Part shown: piece by piece, positions 23,019-34,152 of the stretch
Layout of the letters: the number at the start of each line of letters is the position of its first letter
Numbering within the stretch: the stretch's first letter is position 1
Assembly: GCA_025531455.1 (NCBI GenBank)
Contig: JAMYHL010000140.1
Span: 1-45,436, forward strand
From: Apiotrichum sp. Y4204
Taxonomy: Eukaryota > Basidiomycota > Tremellomycetes > Trichosporonales > Trichosporonaceae
Length of the DNA stretch: 45,436 nt
Direction: 5' to 3'
Position numbers and translations under genes: made by a program
The notes under the pieces: model-generated
Database searches by the model: none
What the model was told of the DNA's origin: nothing
The model's input: only the letters and a program-made list of their open reading frames with translations

Positions 23019-25078
23019 TTAATCGAAACTCAGGGCGCTGCGCTCACTGCGGCCAGTCGCAGGATAATACATGGACCACTCAAACTCGCCACCGGTGGAC
23101 GCGCTGACAAACCGTCCGGGGTTGAAGACGTGGCAGCCCTCGTAGGTCAATTCAAAGCGTTCATACTTGTCCGCCAAAACGAGCGCTGTGGGCATGGGGT
23201 ATAGGCGTAGGGCGTGGTCAAACTCCCACAGTGTTGGCCGGACATTCTGCACAAGCGGCGAGAGGTGGGCCTGATCGAGTACTGTCTGCACAAGCTGAGG
23301 GTCAGCGTCGTCCTGTGTCCAACTTACATAGCGCTTCATGTTGACGTTCTCCGTTTCCTTTACGCTAACGAGGTTGCGGAGTAGGCGGCCCATGAGGTCC
23401 TCACGTAGAATGACTATCTCCTGGCCAAAGTACCGCAGACGGCATGGGTTCGAGACGAAGCGAGCCTTAGGGACGCGTTGCGTGAGGCGTTGCGAGAACA
23501 CTGCAGGGAGGGCTGGACGAGGAAGTGTCGAGGAGGACCATGGGTCTAATGGCCCAGGAACGAAGACAAAGTGCGACTGGAGAAGAAGAGGGAACGACAG
23601 GATAAGATCCGTGAGGGCGTTAAATCCAGCTGCGGAAATCAGCAAGAGCAATGTCGATTCTACGGACGGCGGATAAGGAACCACCACTCACTTGTGTACT
23701 TCTTCAGTGCATCCTCGCCTTCCCATCCACGCTGGCAAAAGTTTCCACAAAGAACAAACACCATTGGACGGAACTCGAGGGCCTCAGCATATCCTTCAAA
23801 CATGCGACCGAGTGCGACGAGTGTTCGGGGATGGTCAAGCCACACGTCAGAGAGAACGACGAAAGAAACTTGAGTGTTGGCGAGAACTGTCGGGATGTAC
23901 TTGTCCTTCAAAGTCAGTTGCAGACTGGGACACAAGACATCCATAGAGCTTACCTCTTCCTTCAGCGAGATGGCGCCGCCGCCGAGAAAGTCGATGTGTC
24001 CGTGTAGCCCTCTGGTGATGTCAGTTACCTACTGGTGGGGCGAGCTGGAACCCACCTTGCAACATTGCGCTGCTCGCTCGGAGGGTGTCCTAAGGCAAGC
24101 ACGCGGATTGTCTCGTCGACGGTGTACTCCCCCTCGATGAGAACCATGCATCCCTCGGTGAAGAGACCTTCACCTGGCACCTAAGAGTGAGAAATGCTCC
24201 TCGTCAAAACGTACCGCATCCTGCATGTCGAGAACTACCCGCCCGTCACCGTCTTCGATACACAACTTGCCTTCTGGGTTGCGCGACAGCATACCAAACA
24301 GGAGGAAGAGCTGCCCTGCGCGGCCGAGTAGATTCGGTGTGGATGTGAGCTGCGATTAGATAGAGCCAACATGGGTGCGCACTTTCATATAGTTGTCTCT
24401 GTCGTGCCCTCCAATTGCGGGTGGTGTAAAATTCTCGTTGCGAAGAATGATCTCCCATGAGCTTCAACTATGCTGTAGATGTACCTCTTTTATAATTCCC
24501 CACCGTTCTCGGAGGTATTCTGACCGACTAGCCGCCGAACCCGCTACAGAGGGCTTTGTCCTGGACCTGGGAGTAAGAGACCGACGCGAGGAACGCGAGG
24601 ACAACAACCCACGTCGTGAAGGTGTTGCGAATGACATCGAAGCGAACTGGCGGCATGTCAAAACTGTCCACGACGGAAAAGTGTTGCTCGACGTTGGTTT
24701 CGGCAGGGTCTATGACCTGGGTGTCGGCTGTAGAGCCAAGCTGGAGAATCTCGTATGCGCGCTTCAGACCCGTGACGGAAACGAGCAAGGACGATTCTGT
24801 AATTAGCTACAACCTGGGGTTGCTTGCTCACCTTCGCCCTTGAGATACTCTTTCGCCCAATACTCTAGCGCGACGTTCCACTCATCCGCGGGAATATCAT
24901 TCTAGAGTCAGTCATAGTGCATCGCAACGCAACACACCTCAGTCAAAATCTTTTCGATGTAGCTGAGGGCCTCTGCAGGAAGCGGTAGCGAATACTTCCT
25001 TGAGAAGACCTGTTGGTCAGCGCGCTCTCCACACTGGATAGCTACCTTGATAATGGCCGCTTGCATAGCCCTGGACAT
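23019..25078 (-). CDS. DPB2: DNA polymerase epsilon subunit B (Dpb2/POLE2)
   Basis: Essential non-catalytic subunit of the leading-strand polymerase, which also contacts GINS at origins. Twelve exons join in phase: 25078-25046, 25009-24938, 24901-24832, 24796-24613, 24566-24485, 24451-24383, 24349-24215, 24180-24056, 24011-23954, 23905-23692, 23629-23328 and 23285-23019, about 536 residues (human protein: 527). Landmarks in order: [58 protein letters not shown], the OB-fold string LYTE-like [15 protein letters not shown], and the inactive phosphoesterase fold with [49 protein letters not shown] and ALVLADKYE. One intron is only 33 bases, and the last (42 bases) is in frame without a stop. The first exon encodes only 11 residues. 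It is divergent from NOT3. Confidence 0.95.
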
Positions 25079-25201
25079 GATGAGATGACAATACGGTGAG
25101 CTGTCGAAGAGTAGCACGCGATCAAGAAGTATCCCAGCTGTCGCTTGTAATGTTGTTGCACCAGTAATGTTGTCGATTCAGGACACAAGATCCACAGAAC
25201 G

Positions 25202-25207
25202 ACGCGT
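25202..25207. promoter_or_regulatory. ACGCGT (MCB-type) element in the DPB2/NOT3 divergent promoter
   Basis: ACGCGT, the MluI cell-cycle box bound by MBF in yeasts, lies 124 bases upstream of the DPB2 start codon. DNA replication genes, DPB2 included, are MBF targets in budding yeast. The hexamer occurs elsewhere in this GC-rich window by chance, so only its position supports a role. Confidence 0.35.
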
Positions 25208-25514
25208 CGCGACTCCTCACTCTGGTTCAACCTCCACCTCGCGTCCGAGACCACGCATCTGAGTTTTCACGCCTATAGGGCACATAAGCATACACCCAAC
25301 AATTAATGCCACGTGCTGAGTGGCAAATGGTTGAAATAGGCCCGCGTATCCTGCCCTGCCCCCTCCATACCCCCCGTCGTCTACTCCTGAGTGTCACACA
25401 CTGCTCACGCTAGCTGTTGAATCCAAGTTGTTCCGCCGCACGTACTCACGTCTGTCATATCACCCACCATCCACACCCGATAACAACAATCACGATTCCA
25501 CAACATCAGCGACC

Positions 25515-27683
25515 ATGGCGTTGAGAAAGCTCCAAGGTACGCGCTGCCTACGCCATACAGCCCGCTCACCCCCTTCTAGCGGAGATAGACCGCACGCTCA
25601 AGGCGGTCGCCCAGGGTGTCGAGGTCTTCGAGGCGACCTTTGACAAGCTCAACCACTCCTCAAATGCGACGCAGAAGGAGAAGCTCGAGACCGACCTCAA
25701 GACCCAGATCAAGAAGCTGCAGCGCATGCGTGATCAAATCAAGGTCTGGCTGGGCAGCTCGGACATCAAGGACAAGAGCGCCTTGTTAGAGAACCGCAAA
25801 TTGATTGAGACTGTAAGCACCAAACAGACCGCCTCCAGTGCCTGCCCCCAGCTGACCACCACCTGCAGCAAATGGAGCGGTTCAAAGCATTGGAAAAGGA
25901 AATGAAGATGAAAGCCTTCTCCAAAGAGGGTCTCATTGCCGCCGCACGTCTTGATCCAGCAGAAAAGGCGCGTCGCGATATGCTCGACTGGATCGGCACC
26001 ACCATCGAGGAACTGTCCCGTCAGATCGAGCAGACCGAAGCAGAACAGGAGCAACTGCAGGCTTCTGGAAGGAAAAAGAAGGCACTTGGGGATCGCATGA
26101 GCGAACTGGAACAGCTCATTGAGCGTCGTCAATGGCACATCGGGCGTCTTGAAATTGTGCAGCGCATGTTCGAGAACGGCCAGCTCAGCATGGACCAGGT
26201 AGAGTCCATCCAAGAGGACGTCAAATATTTCGTCGAGGCCAACACCGAGGAGGACTTCGACTACGATACGGGCATCTATGACGAGCTCAATCTCCAGGAC
26301 GTTGAGGAGGAGTACGTTGGTGACTTTGGACATCACGAGGACACCTCTACGCTCGACTCGACATCTGTAACAGACCTCCAGGAGACCGCAAAAACGCCGT
26401 TAAAGGAGGAGAAGAAGTCGAAGTCTTCTCATCGCAGTGTCACTGGCGACGACGATGCGCCACCTACTAGTCCTGTTCTCACCAAACGTTCAAAGAGTGA
26501 GTATTCAAGACGTGACTTTACTGACATTGCCAGAAGCAGCGGAGAAGGAGGAGAAGGAGAGGGCAAAGGCAGCCGCCGCAGCTGCAAAGGCTGCCGCGGA
26601 GACCACGCCCCCTCCACCGCCATCTGCGCCTGCAACCTCCGTGCCGGTTCCGAAGGCCGCCCCACTCCCACCAATCCGTTATGCCGCGGCTGCCGCTGCC
26701 GCTGTTGGCGGTGGACATTCCTCAGACACCACTCCTCCCGCGCGGTCCAAGGAGGTGCCCCTTTCCCCGTCCGTCGAGGATCGCCCCACTCCCAAGCAGG
26801 AGCCCGAATTTGTTGAGTCCCAGAGCGGATCTATGGACCACCAGACCAACGGCCACCCCATGGCTCCACCAGGAATCGCAGACACCCCGTCGCCACCCTT
26901 GCCCCAGGAGTCCGCAAATGGTCCTCAGCAGCACCAGCAACAACACCAGCAGCAGCAGCAGCTCCACCAGCAGCTTCACCAGCAGCAGCAGTTCCAACAG
27001 CAGCAGCAGCAGCAGCAGCTTCACCAACCGCTTCAGTCCATGGCTTCGCAGGCCGAGTCCTCTCGTTCTGGCGCCACTCCTGCAGGATACCCTCGCAAGG
27101 AGCAGCAGGGTGTTCTGGAAAGCCTCATGCAGAGCTTCCACTCGGCCAAGGAGATGGCCGAGCGCCGCACAAACGACCCGAACGAGCTGTCCAACGCCCT
27201 GGACGCATCCTATCAGAACGCCCCTGCGCAGGTCGACGCCGAGCCGTGAGTGCTATATTCCGTTCATTTGCTAACAACAAGGCCACGGTACTACCACCCC
27301 GCAAACCCGATCCAGACGCCGTCATATTACCCTCAAACTCGCTTGGCTATCCTCGAGGACAAAAACGTGTACCAGCGTCTGGAGCTGGACCAGCTGTTCT
27401 ACATCTTCTACTACATGACGGGAACATACGAGCAGTAAGTTGCAATAACGCGTCATGTTTTCACATTCTGACCTCCAGGTGGCTGGCAGCACAAGAGCTC
27501 AAGCGTCAATCGTGGCGATTCCACAAGCAGTACCTCACATGGTTCCAGCGTGCACACAACCCGCAAGCCATCACCGAGGACTACGAGCAGGGCGGGTATT
27601 ACTACTTTGACTGGGAGAACTCGTGGTGCCAGCGCCGGAAGAGCGATTTCCGCTTTGAATATCGCTGGCTATCCGACCATTGA
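25515..27683 (+). CDS. NOT3: CCR4-NOT complex subunit Not3/Not5
   Basis: Scaffold subunit of the cytoplasmic deadenylase complex that shortens mRNA poly(A) tails and monitors slow ribosomes. Six exons join in phase: 25515-25536, 25580-25812, 25869-26496, 26534-27245, 27282-27434 and 27479-27683, about 650 residues. The N-terminal Not3 coiled-coil domain (about 1-240) starts [20 protein letters not shown] and contains [31 protein letters not shown] and [16 protein letters not shown] low-complexity middle follows, with Glu/Ala/Lys, Pro and then Gln/His runs. The C-terminal NOT box includes [40 protein letters not shown] and [19 protein letters not shown], ending WLSDH. The first exon has only 22 bases. 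Whether this is the single Not3/5 protein of the genome cannot be seen. Confidence 0.96.
26926..27025 (+). repeat. CAG-rich repeat coding for Gln/His in NOT3
   Basis: About 100 bases of CAG and CAA codons interrupted by CAC, CTC and TTC codons, encoding runs such as [16 protein letters not shown]. Glutamine-rich tracts are common in fungal Not3/5 linkers. The repeat is likely to vary in length between strains. Confidence 0.85.
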
Positions 27684-28970
27684 GCGGACCCGTTGTAGTA
27701 GTAGTAGTAGCGTAGCAGTATATGACATGCAGTTCTGCAGATTCAAAGCTGAGGTAGTGCTGAGTCGGGAACCAAATAATCTTACATTTGACGGCAATGT
27801 CTACCCTTGCAAGGGTCACCAGAGCTTACTGGAAGTCTGAGCATGCCCAGGTTTCGAGGGGCAGAACGGTTAATCTCTTCTGTCAAGCCAAGCCACGCGA
27901 AACGTCCATATTTCGTTCTTTCGAGGCTCGGACGGTTCCATTACGGCAGGACATGAAGCGCTGAAATAAGACGCCTGTGTGCAGAAAATTTGGTGTGCAG
28001 AAGCACCGTCGCGCACTGTCGTAACTGCAACATTCGACGACGAAACGACATCGAGCTATTGATGCCCAGCTACTGGACATGGACTGCAACCTCCAACACG
28101 CAATCCGTTCGAGACAAGCTTCATAGCAGCCAATAGATATGTCTGACCGCCCCACGCCCTCCCCGCGCAGAAGAGCACGAGGAAGTAAAGCCCTTTCGGA
28201 CTCCGCGGGACAGCCGTTCGCTCTCTCCCCGCTCCGTTTCTCCTCCCCCGTGAGCACCGAGGTGTAGGGGTCGGAGAGCGTCCCGATGGACGCATCGAGG
28301 ATGGAGAGAGGAGAGAGAAGTTGGGCAAGATGGTTTTGGTGTCTGTGGCCAGTGCGCGGTGCATGGTGCGAGCGGAGCTGGGTGGACGCTCAAGGGATAC
28401 AAGGAGTTTGCCTGTGGTCTGTGGTGTGGGAGCGGAAGCAGATGGCAACAGATGACCACGTCACTCAGTCCTCCATGCAGATGCCACATGATGACGGAAT
28501 CAATCTCGGGATTTCGGGACTACAGCAGTTCCAAAAATTTGGCGAACTGTGTCGAAACCGCCCTGCCCAAAGGGGCCAGCTGCCAAAACCCCCCTCACAC
28601 GCTCACCACCATGGAGCATCAGTCGCCTGGCTGTGGCCACCAGCCAGGCTGGGCATCCAGATGGTGGCTCTGTGGTGCATGCAGTGCACAGTGTGTGGTG
28701 TGGGGGTGCCAGGTGCCACTCCACTCCCACACTGGCAGATCCGCCGCTGCTGCCTGGCCGTCGTCCCTCCCTGCCTGGCCGCACTCGCTCGCTGTTCAAC
28801 TCCTGCCTCCTCCAACCCCCCCTTTCTTGTCCAGCAAAATCTGTGCGTACAAGCCCCCCTCATCAACCACCTCGAACGACAGCTGACGCCGACCCCCTCT
28901 TCGAAAAACGCACACGCGCGCGCTATACCCTTTTCGTTTTTCCCCGTTTTCATTCGACCCGACAGACAAA
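27684..28970. other. NOT3 3' region and RPS15 promoter; no gene seen
   Basis: About 1.3 kb between two same-strand genes. A TAGTAG run lies immediately after the NOT3 stop. The 60 bases before the RPS15 start are pyrimidine-rich (CCCTTTTCGTTTTTCCCCG), as usual for fungal ribosomal protein genes. ORFs of up to about 250 codons overlap on both strands at about 28120-29040, but they show no domain and look like chance frames. Confidence 0.45.
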
Positions 28971-29706
28971 ATGGTTGGTATCGACCGGGCGAAGAAGGAA
29001 GGCAGGACGGCTGGATAGGCGGGATTGCGGGCGGACGATGATGGCGAGGGACGGAGGACAGCACAGTGCGGAGATGGCGAGTAATGTGTTCAGGCTTCGC
29101 GGAGAACACCTCGGCGAGCCGGCAACGGCAGCCATTTCTTGCCGTCTCTTCCACTCGTGAAATGTCGACTGCTTTCCTTCCGAGATGACTTGCGGCGAAC
29201 ACGGGCTCACACGCAGGCTGAGGAGTACACTACCGCGGAGGACGCCGCCGCCAAGAAGGCCGCTCGCTCTTTCAAGAAGTACACCTACCGTGGTGTCGAG
29301 CTTGACCAGCTCCTCGACCTCTCCAACGAGGCCTTCATTGACGTGAGTTTAGTGCGGCTGCGGATCCACTTGCGAGGTGCAATTTCAGTGCAACCTCAAT
29401 CGTGTCTCTTGCGCCGCTGGCAAAGTACGAACGCGTCTCACACTTCAGCTCGTCCACGCTCGTGCTCGTAGGCGTTTCCAGCGCGGCCTCAAGTCGCGCC
29501 CCATGCGCCTCATCAAGAAGCTCCGCAAGGCGAAGAAGGAGGCTGCCCCCAACGCCAAGCCCGCGATCGTCAAGACCCACCTCCGTGACATGATCATCGT
29601 CCCCGAGATGATCGGCTCGGTCGTCGGTGTCTACGTGAGTGTCACAGGTAGCATGGCTCCAGACCGGGCCATGGCGAAATTCTCCCATCCACACCACGCT
29701 GACGTT

Positions 29707-29739
<33 letters not shown>

Positions 29740-29851
29740 CAAGCCCGAGATGACCGGCCACTACCTTGGCGAGTTCTCCATCACCTACAAGCCCGTCGGC
29801 CACGGTCGCGGTGCCAACATGGCCAACTCGCGCTTCGTTCCCCTTAAGTAA
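28971..29851 (+). CDS. RPS15: 40S ribosomal protein uS19 (RPS15)
   Basis: Small-subunit protein of the 40S head near the decoding centre. Exons 28971-28973, 29217-29342, 29449-29634 and 29711-29851 join to about 151 residues (human: 145). The sequence reads [20 protein letters not shown], then [70 protein letters not shown], then the S19 signature region [17 protein letters not shown], ending RFVPLK. Exon 1 appears to hold only the start codon, followed by a 243-base intron whose donor GTTGGT departs from the GTGAGT/GTAAGT of its neighbours. Introns at or next to the start codon are frequent in fungal ribosomal protein genes. No other nearby ATG joins the frame. The other two introns have GTGAGT donors. 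Exons 2-4 are certain; exon 1 is less so. Confidence 0.93.
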
Positions 29852-32160
29852 GAGTGTTCAACGAGACGCTCGAGGGGATACTTGTACGACGTAGGGATGC
29901 ACTTGTGCTCGTCACATGCAGATTTTAGCATTGGCTGTGCTTATCTTATCCATTGAGCGGAGAGGATCGCCATGTTTTGGACGTTGGGACGTTGAACTCG
30001 ACGCTAGCGAGGTGTGAGCGCGGACAAGGAAGGATGGAATCTTTGAGAGAGTTGTGATTATGCGTAACAGGAACGCTGTGCTACCATCTGGCGCGAGTTA
30101 CATCGTGGAGTGTTCAACCATTTGGATTGTGTGGTCATGCCAACCAGACCGGAGTGGCATCATAGTGAACAGCGGAGTGGCAATGGTCTCCCAGGCGCGG
30201 TGATGCTCGTTTATGGGCCGCTTATCCAACAAGATCCCATGAAAGTTAGGCACCATGGACAAGTGGCCTGATCTTCGCCGTTTCGGCCCACTGGGCGAGG
30301 CCACACGAGCCTGGTCCTTAGCTTGCGTGCTGCTCATCGGGGCGGAGGAGACCTTGGAATCGTATGGTGAGCCTGCCATCTACCGGGAAATGCAGATCTT
30401 GCGGCTTATAGACTCCTATGTGCATATTGAGCGGGTCTTGAGATCTCAGGTCAAGACAGGAGAGTCCGTAAATTGCTGTCGCAATGCTGTACAGTACAGC
30501 CGAGATGTTCATATCTCTGCAAGTTGGAAGCTTGGAAATAGGGCGTGGCTGAAAGCACCGTTTGTCGCCTACTCTTGTCACCCGGTCACCTGATGGGCCA
30601 TCCCGACCGAAACCGTTCACTCCACACACAAGTAGTGGATAGGGTTACCTAGATGCACAGAGTACTGGTGGTGCACAGTACGCAGCATGGAGCTGCAACA
30701 GCCCTATACATTGTTAATCCCCAATAAACCGACTTTAGACCGCGGCCGGCGCCAGTCGCGAACCTCGTCAGCTTGAACCAGAACAGTTTTCGTCGCGACA
30801 ATGATGTAAGTGCTGGCGTCCACGGAAGGACTCTGAAACCAGTACGATGCGATATCACGTTGGCGTCGGACATCAGTCTAGGAGTCAGGAGGATGAGCAG
30901 CGACCCCGATGCACCAGATTTGAGTGACTGTAGGGACCGTCACAACGCCTCGGGGGCCCTCATTTCGAGTTAGTAGAACTCTCTGAACTCTCTCAAACTC
31001 TCAGCCCATCAAGCCTTCGGATCGGAAGACTCGGAGCCTCGAAGTGAACGGCGTCAGAGGGTTCAAGATGTCGCACGCTGTCGCCAAAGTGGGCATTCGC
31101 AGTCACTGCGATGATGGAGTGGCGGTCTATGAATGCGCTTCCGAGTGACTGGGCGTTGTGGCGCGAGATGTGCCATTGTATGCAGCATTGCGCGCCACGG
31201 CGATCGCCCAGGCGCTCGGGTGTGGCCGCGTTTGCGGGGTTTGGTAGATGCGCGCCGTGAACCGGCTTTCGCGGGTGAATACTCATTGGTCCTCTATACA
31301 TCTGCGCAAGCTGTACAATCTCATCTCGGTATTGTCACCTATGCCACAAGTCATCATTGTGCAGATCCGCCAAACGTACTGCACGCACATACCATGAAGG
31401 CAGCGGGGACCCAGGCCTGGGCAATCTGGGCCACATAATTCATTCAGGACCTCTTGTTTGTATTTGCACGGGCCACATGTCCTGCACATGTGCCAGTCGT
31501 CATGCATGCTCATGCATTATTATAGCGTTATCCGCGGCATCCCAACCCGGACGCCAAGCCAGGGCTCACGCACTCACACAGAACAATGTATGGCCAGTTG
31601 CCCGTTGGCCTGTCGCCTGTGGCCTGTGAAGTCTCGAGATATCGTTAGCGCGCAAGCGAGCGCAGGCAGTGTGGCGCCACGCTGGCCGACATTATTGTTG
31701 TGCTGTACATTTTTTGGCAGCGAAGGGCGGCGGCGAGAGGCGTATTTTTTATTGTTTTCGGTATGTCCGAGACGCTCCTGTAGCATCCCTGGGGGGCCTC
31801 CGGGTTGCTGTCTTCTGCCTGCAATGTCAGCCGCGACTGCCCCTCTCTGCTGCTTGGCCTATTGCGCTTTCCCGTTGCGCTCGCTTGCAGGTGGCCCCAC
31901 TGGCATCCCTGTCGATGCATGCAGATCACTGGGGGGAAGCCGAGAGGCCGAGAGGCCGAGAGGCCGAGAGACCGTAGCCGCCCGCCAGCTTTCAAGACTG
32001 TTCCTGGCGAGAACCCTTGGCCCTTGGTCCGGGCGGACCTCGACCACATGATCCACAGCCAGCCGAACGAGCGCGAGAGAGCTAGAGGCTCAGGAGAACT
32101 TCTTGGGTCCTCGAGTCGTGGGGGGTAGGAGGAAGGACTCTTGGGCAAGAGCAACCTGCA
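29852..32160. other. Gene-free region between RPS15 and the LURP-one-like gene
   Basis: About 2.3 kb in which I see no coding region or RNA gene. It contains short tandem duplications (GAACTCTCT at about 30975-31005 and the GCCGAGAG repeat listed separately). A 312-codon minus-strand frame (31645-32583) runs antisense across the first exon of the next gene and is taken as a shadow. The left end is the RPS15 3' flank and the right end the promoter of the next gene. Confidence 0.45.
31939..31970. repeat. Four copies of an 8-base unit, GCCGAGAG
   Basis: Four exact contiguous 8-base units about 260 bases before the start codon of the LURP-one-like gene. Confidence 0.85.
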
Positions 32161-32167
32161 TATATAT
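32161..32167 (+). promoter_or_regulatory. TATA box of the LURP-one-like gene
   Basis: TATATAT lies 61-67 bases upstream of the ATG at 32228, in surroundings that are otherwise GC-rich. The spacing suits a TATA element with a short 5' leader. Confidence 0.5.
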
Positions 32168-32227
32168 CCTGGCTCTTGCGATGTGATGCCCCCATCCACC
32201 CCATCTTCCACCACATCACCAACCACC

Positions 32228-33929
32228 ATGGACGCCATCGCCCCCCTCGAGGTCCCGCTCGTGCTCGTTGCCGGCAACAACGTCGCCGACAAGCCCGTCA
32301 CCCTCAACATCCCCGCGCGTAACCTCGCCGTCTTTGGTGTGAGTACTTCCAAACGAATGGTGGAGTGCAATGCGGCCCAGGTGTGATCCACAGACAGCGA
32401 TACCGACTGCATCGCGGGCCCCCGGGTCGTGCACGTCCCAGGCGCACAGGCTCGGCGATGGCCTGAAGACCTGATGTGCTCTGGTGATGTACGGACCATC
32501 TCTGTGCTGGATGCAGAGCATTCTGCTGTCCACGGCTTCCTGCCATCACCAGCTCTCCATTTCCTGATTTCCCTACAACTCAACTAACATCAGCACGCCT
32601 ACAACATCACCAACGCCGAGACCGGCGAGGTCATGTTCAAGGTCAAGGGCCGCCCCATCAGCTTCCACAGCACACAGGGTGAGTGTTGTATCGACTGGGA
32701 TGCGTCTGCACGGGGAATCGTCGCAGCATGAGACGAGTCGTGCGAGTCCTCGCGTCCTCGCGTCCCCGCGGGCCGTTCTCCACGCGATCGGTATCGACAG
32801 ACGATAGGCGACAGCCTGCGTGAAATGATGGCTCGTGCGCGACTGGATCGCATGGCTGGCGAGCTGTCCGAGCCTGGCGAACAGATGGCGGCTTCTCAAA
32901 GGTCACGGCCGATTGGCGTCCGTTGAGGTGTCGCCAGCAATGGCCGTTGTGCCCTCGAGACCTGCGTCCTCGGTATCATGGCATCGTCCGGGACACCAGT
33001 CTATCTATTGCTGCACGGTGTTCGGCATGTCCTGAACCCCCGTTCGAGGACATTGCTGTTGCTCCTCTCACTGCGGGATGACGCTCATGATGTCTCACTC
33101 TGCCGCCACAGCCACCGCCGACACCCAGCCATCTCCCCACTTTCCCCACTGTTGCCCTCTGCAGCCCAAAATGCTAACAAGCAGTCTTCTACTCTGCCGC
33201 CGGCCAGAAGCTCTTCCAGATCAAGTACCACACCGGTGACCGCCCGCACTTCGAGGGCGAGCGCCTCGACCTGATCGACGTCTCGCGCGACTGGTCGAGC
33301 GACTACCTCGCTATCTTCGCCGTCTACGAGAAGACTCGTGGTGAGTAGGGATGGAGAGCACGGTGCTCTCATATCCGCGCCCCTTGGTACACTTACTGAC
33401 CCCAGTCACCGGCGAGTTCACCCGCCAGGCGCAGCTCTACCTGCCCTCGACCGACGACAACCGTCTCGGTGCCGTCCTCGGCCCGCGCTTCATCATCCAC
33501 GGCGACATTGACACCGAGTGCAGCATCGTCCTCCGCAGCACCGGTCAGGTTATGGCTGTCATGACCCAGCCCGACTCGCTCGCCGGTGAGAACCGCGGCC
33601 GTGCCCTCCCCGCCGACCCCAACGACCCCGAGCCTCATTTCAAGGTCACCGTCGCCCCTGGCATGGACATTGCCGCCATGGCCGGTATGGCCGTCAGCTT
33701 CAACCAGCTGCACAACCGCCAGACCGCCGGCTCGGCTGCCGCCTCCCGTGCCGCCTCGCGCTCCGCCTCCCGCGCTGCCTCGCGCTCCCAGTCGCGCCGC
33801 GGAAGCCGCAGCGAGTCGGCCCGCCCCTCCGTCTCGGCCCCTGGTGGCGAGGTCAAGCCCGTCGAGCAGCGCGTCGAGTCGTCGTCGACCGCCGAGGACG
33901 CCGTGCCCCTCCAGGCCCACATCGTTTAA
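32228..33929 (+). CDS. LURP-one-related (LOR/Tubby C-terminal-like) protein with Ser/Arg-rich tail
   Basis: Exons 32228-32338, 32594-32678, 33185-33340 and 33406-33929 join in phase to about 291 residues. The first 215 residues fit the LOR/DUF567 fold, a 12-stranded barrel around a central helix related to Tubby and scramblases. It starts VPLVLVAGNNVADKPVTLNI. Then come NAETGEVMFKVKGRPISFHS, FYSAAGQKLFQIKYHTG and the strand pair RFIIHGDIDTECSIVLRSTG; HFKVTVAPGMDIAAMAGMAV near the end matches the closing VAPGVD-type string of the family. The tail (about 225-265) is a run of SRAAS/SRSAS-type repeats, then an acidic end. The function in fungi is unknown; membrane lipid binding has been suggested for the fold. 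The introns of 255 and 506 bases are much longer than elsewhere here. Confidence 0.82.
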
Positions 33930-33986
33930 TGTATTAGTATAGTATAATGAATAGTTGTGCCTTTGGGAGATTGCCGCAGAAGTCCG

Positions 33987-34078
33987 GATGACTGAAAAGA
34001 GCATGTTGTGCACTTTGCGTCGGACGAAGGCGAAGATAAGATGTGATGTCAGTTGTGCGGTGAGCGCCGCGAAACGCG
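33987..34078. repeat. Left copy of a 92-base duplicate flanking the gap
   Basis: Runs from GATGACTG to CGAAACGCG and is matched without indels at 76 of 92 positions by 34153-34244. It begins about 55 bases after the LURP-one-like stop and continues directly into the poly-G tract before the gap. Confidence 0.85.
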
Positions 34079-34152
34079 GGGGGGGGGGGGGGGGGGGGGG
34101 GGCGGGGGGGGGGGGGGGGTGGGNNNNNNNNNNNNNNNNNNNNNNNNNNNNN
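34079..34152. other. Poly-G tract and sequencing gap (29 N)
   Basis: About 40 G residues interrupted only by one C and one T (34079-34123) run straight into N from 34124 to 34152. This is an unresolved assembly join, not biological sequence that can be interpreted. Confidence 0.9.

Noticed and set aside
31645..32583. 312-codon minus-strand frame
   Set aside because: Antisense to the first exon and intron of the LURP-one-like gene; no recognisable content, and it crosses a tandem repeat.
32339..32593. Possible C/D box snoRNA in the LURP-one-like intron 1
   Set aside because: A weak C-like box (GTGATGT) and a CTGA occur about 80 bases apart, but the C box is imperfect and no terminal stem forms.
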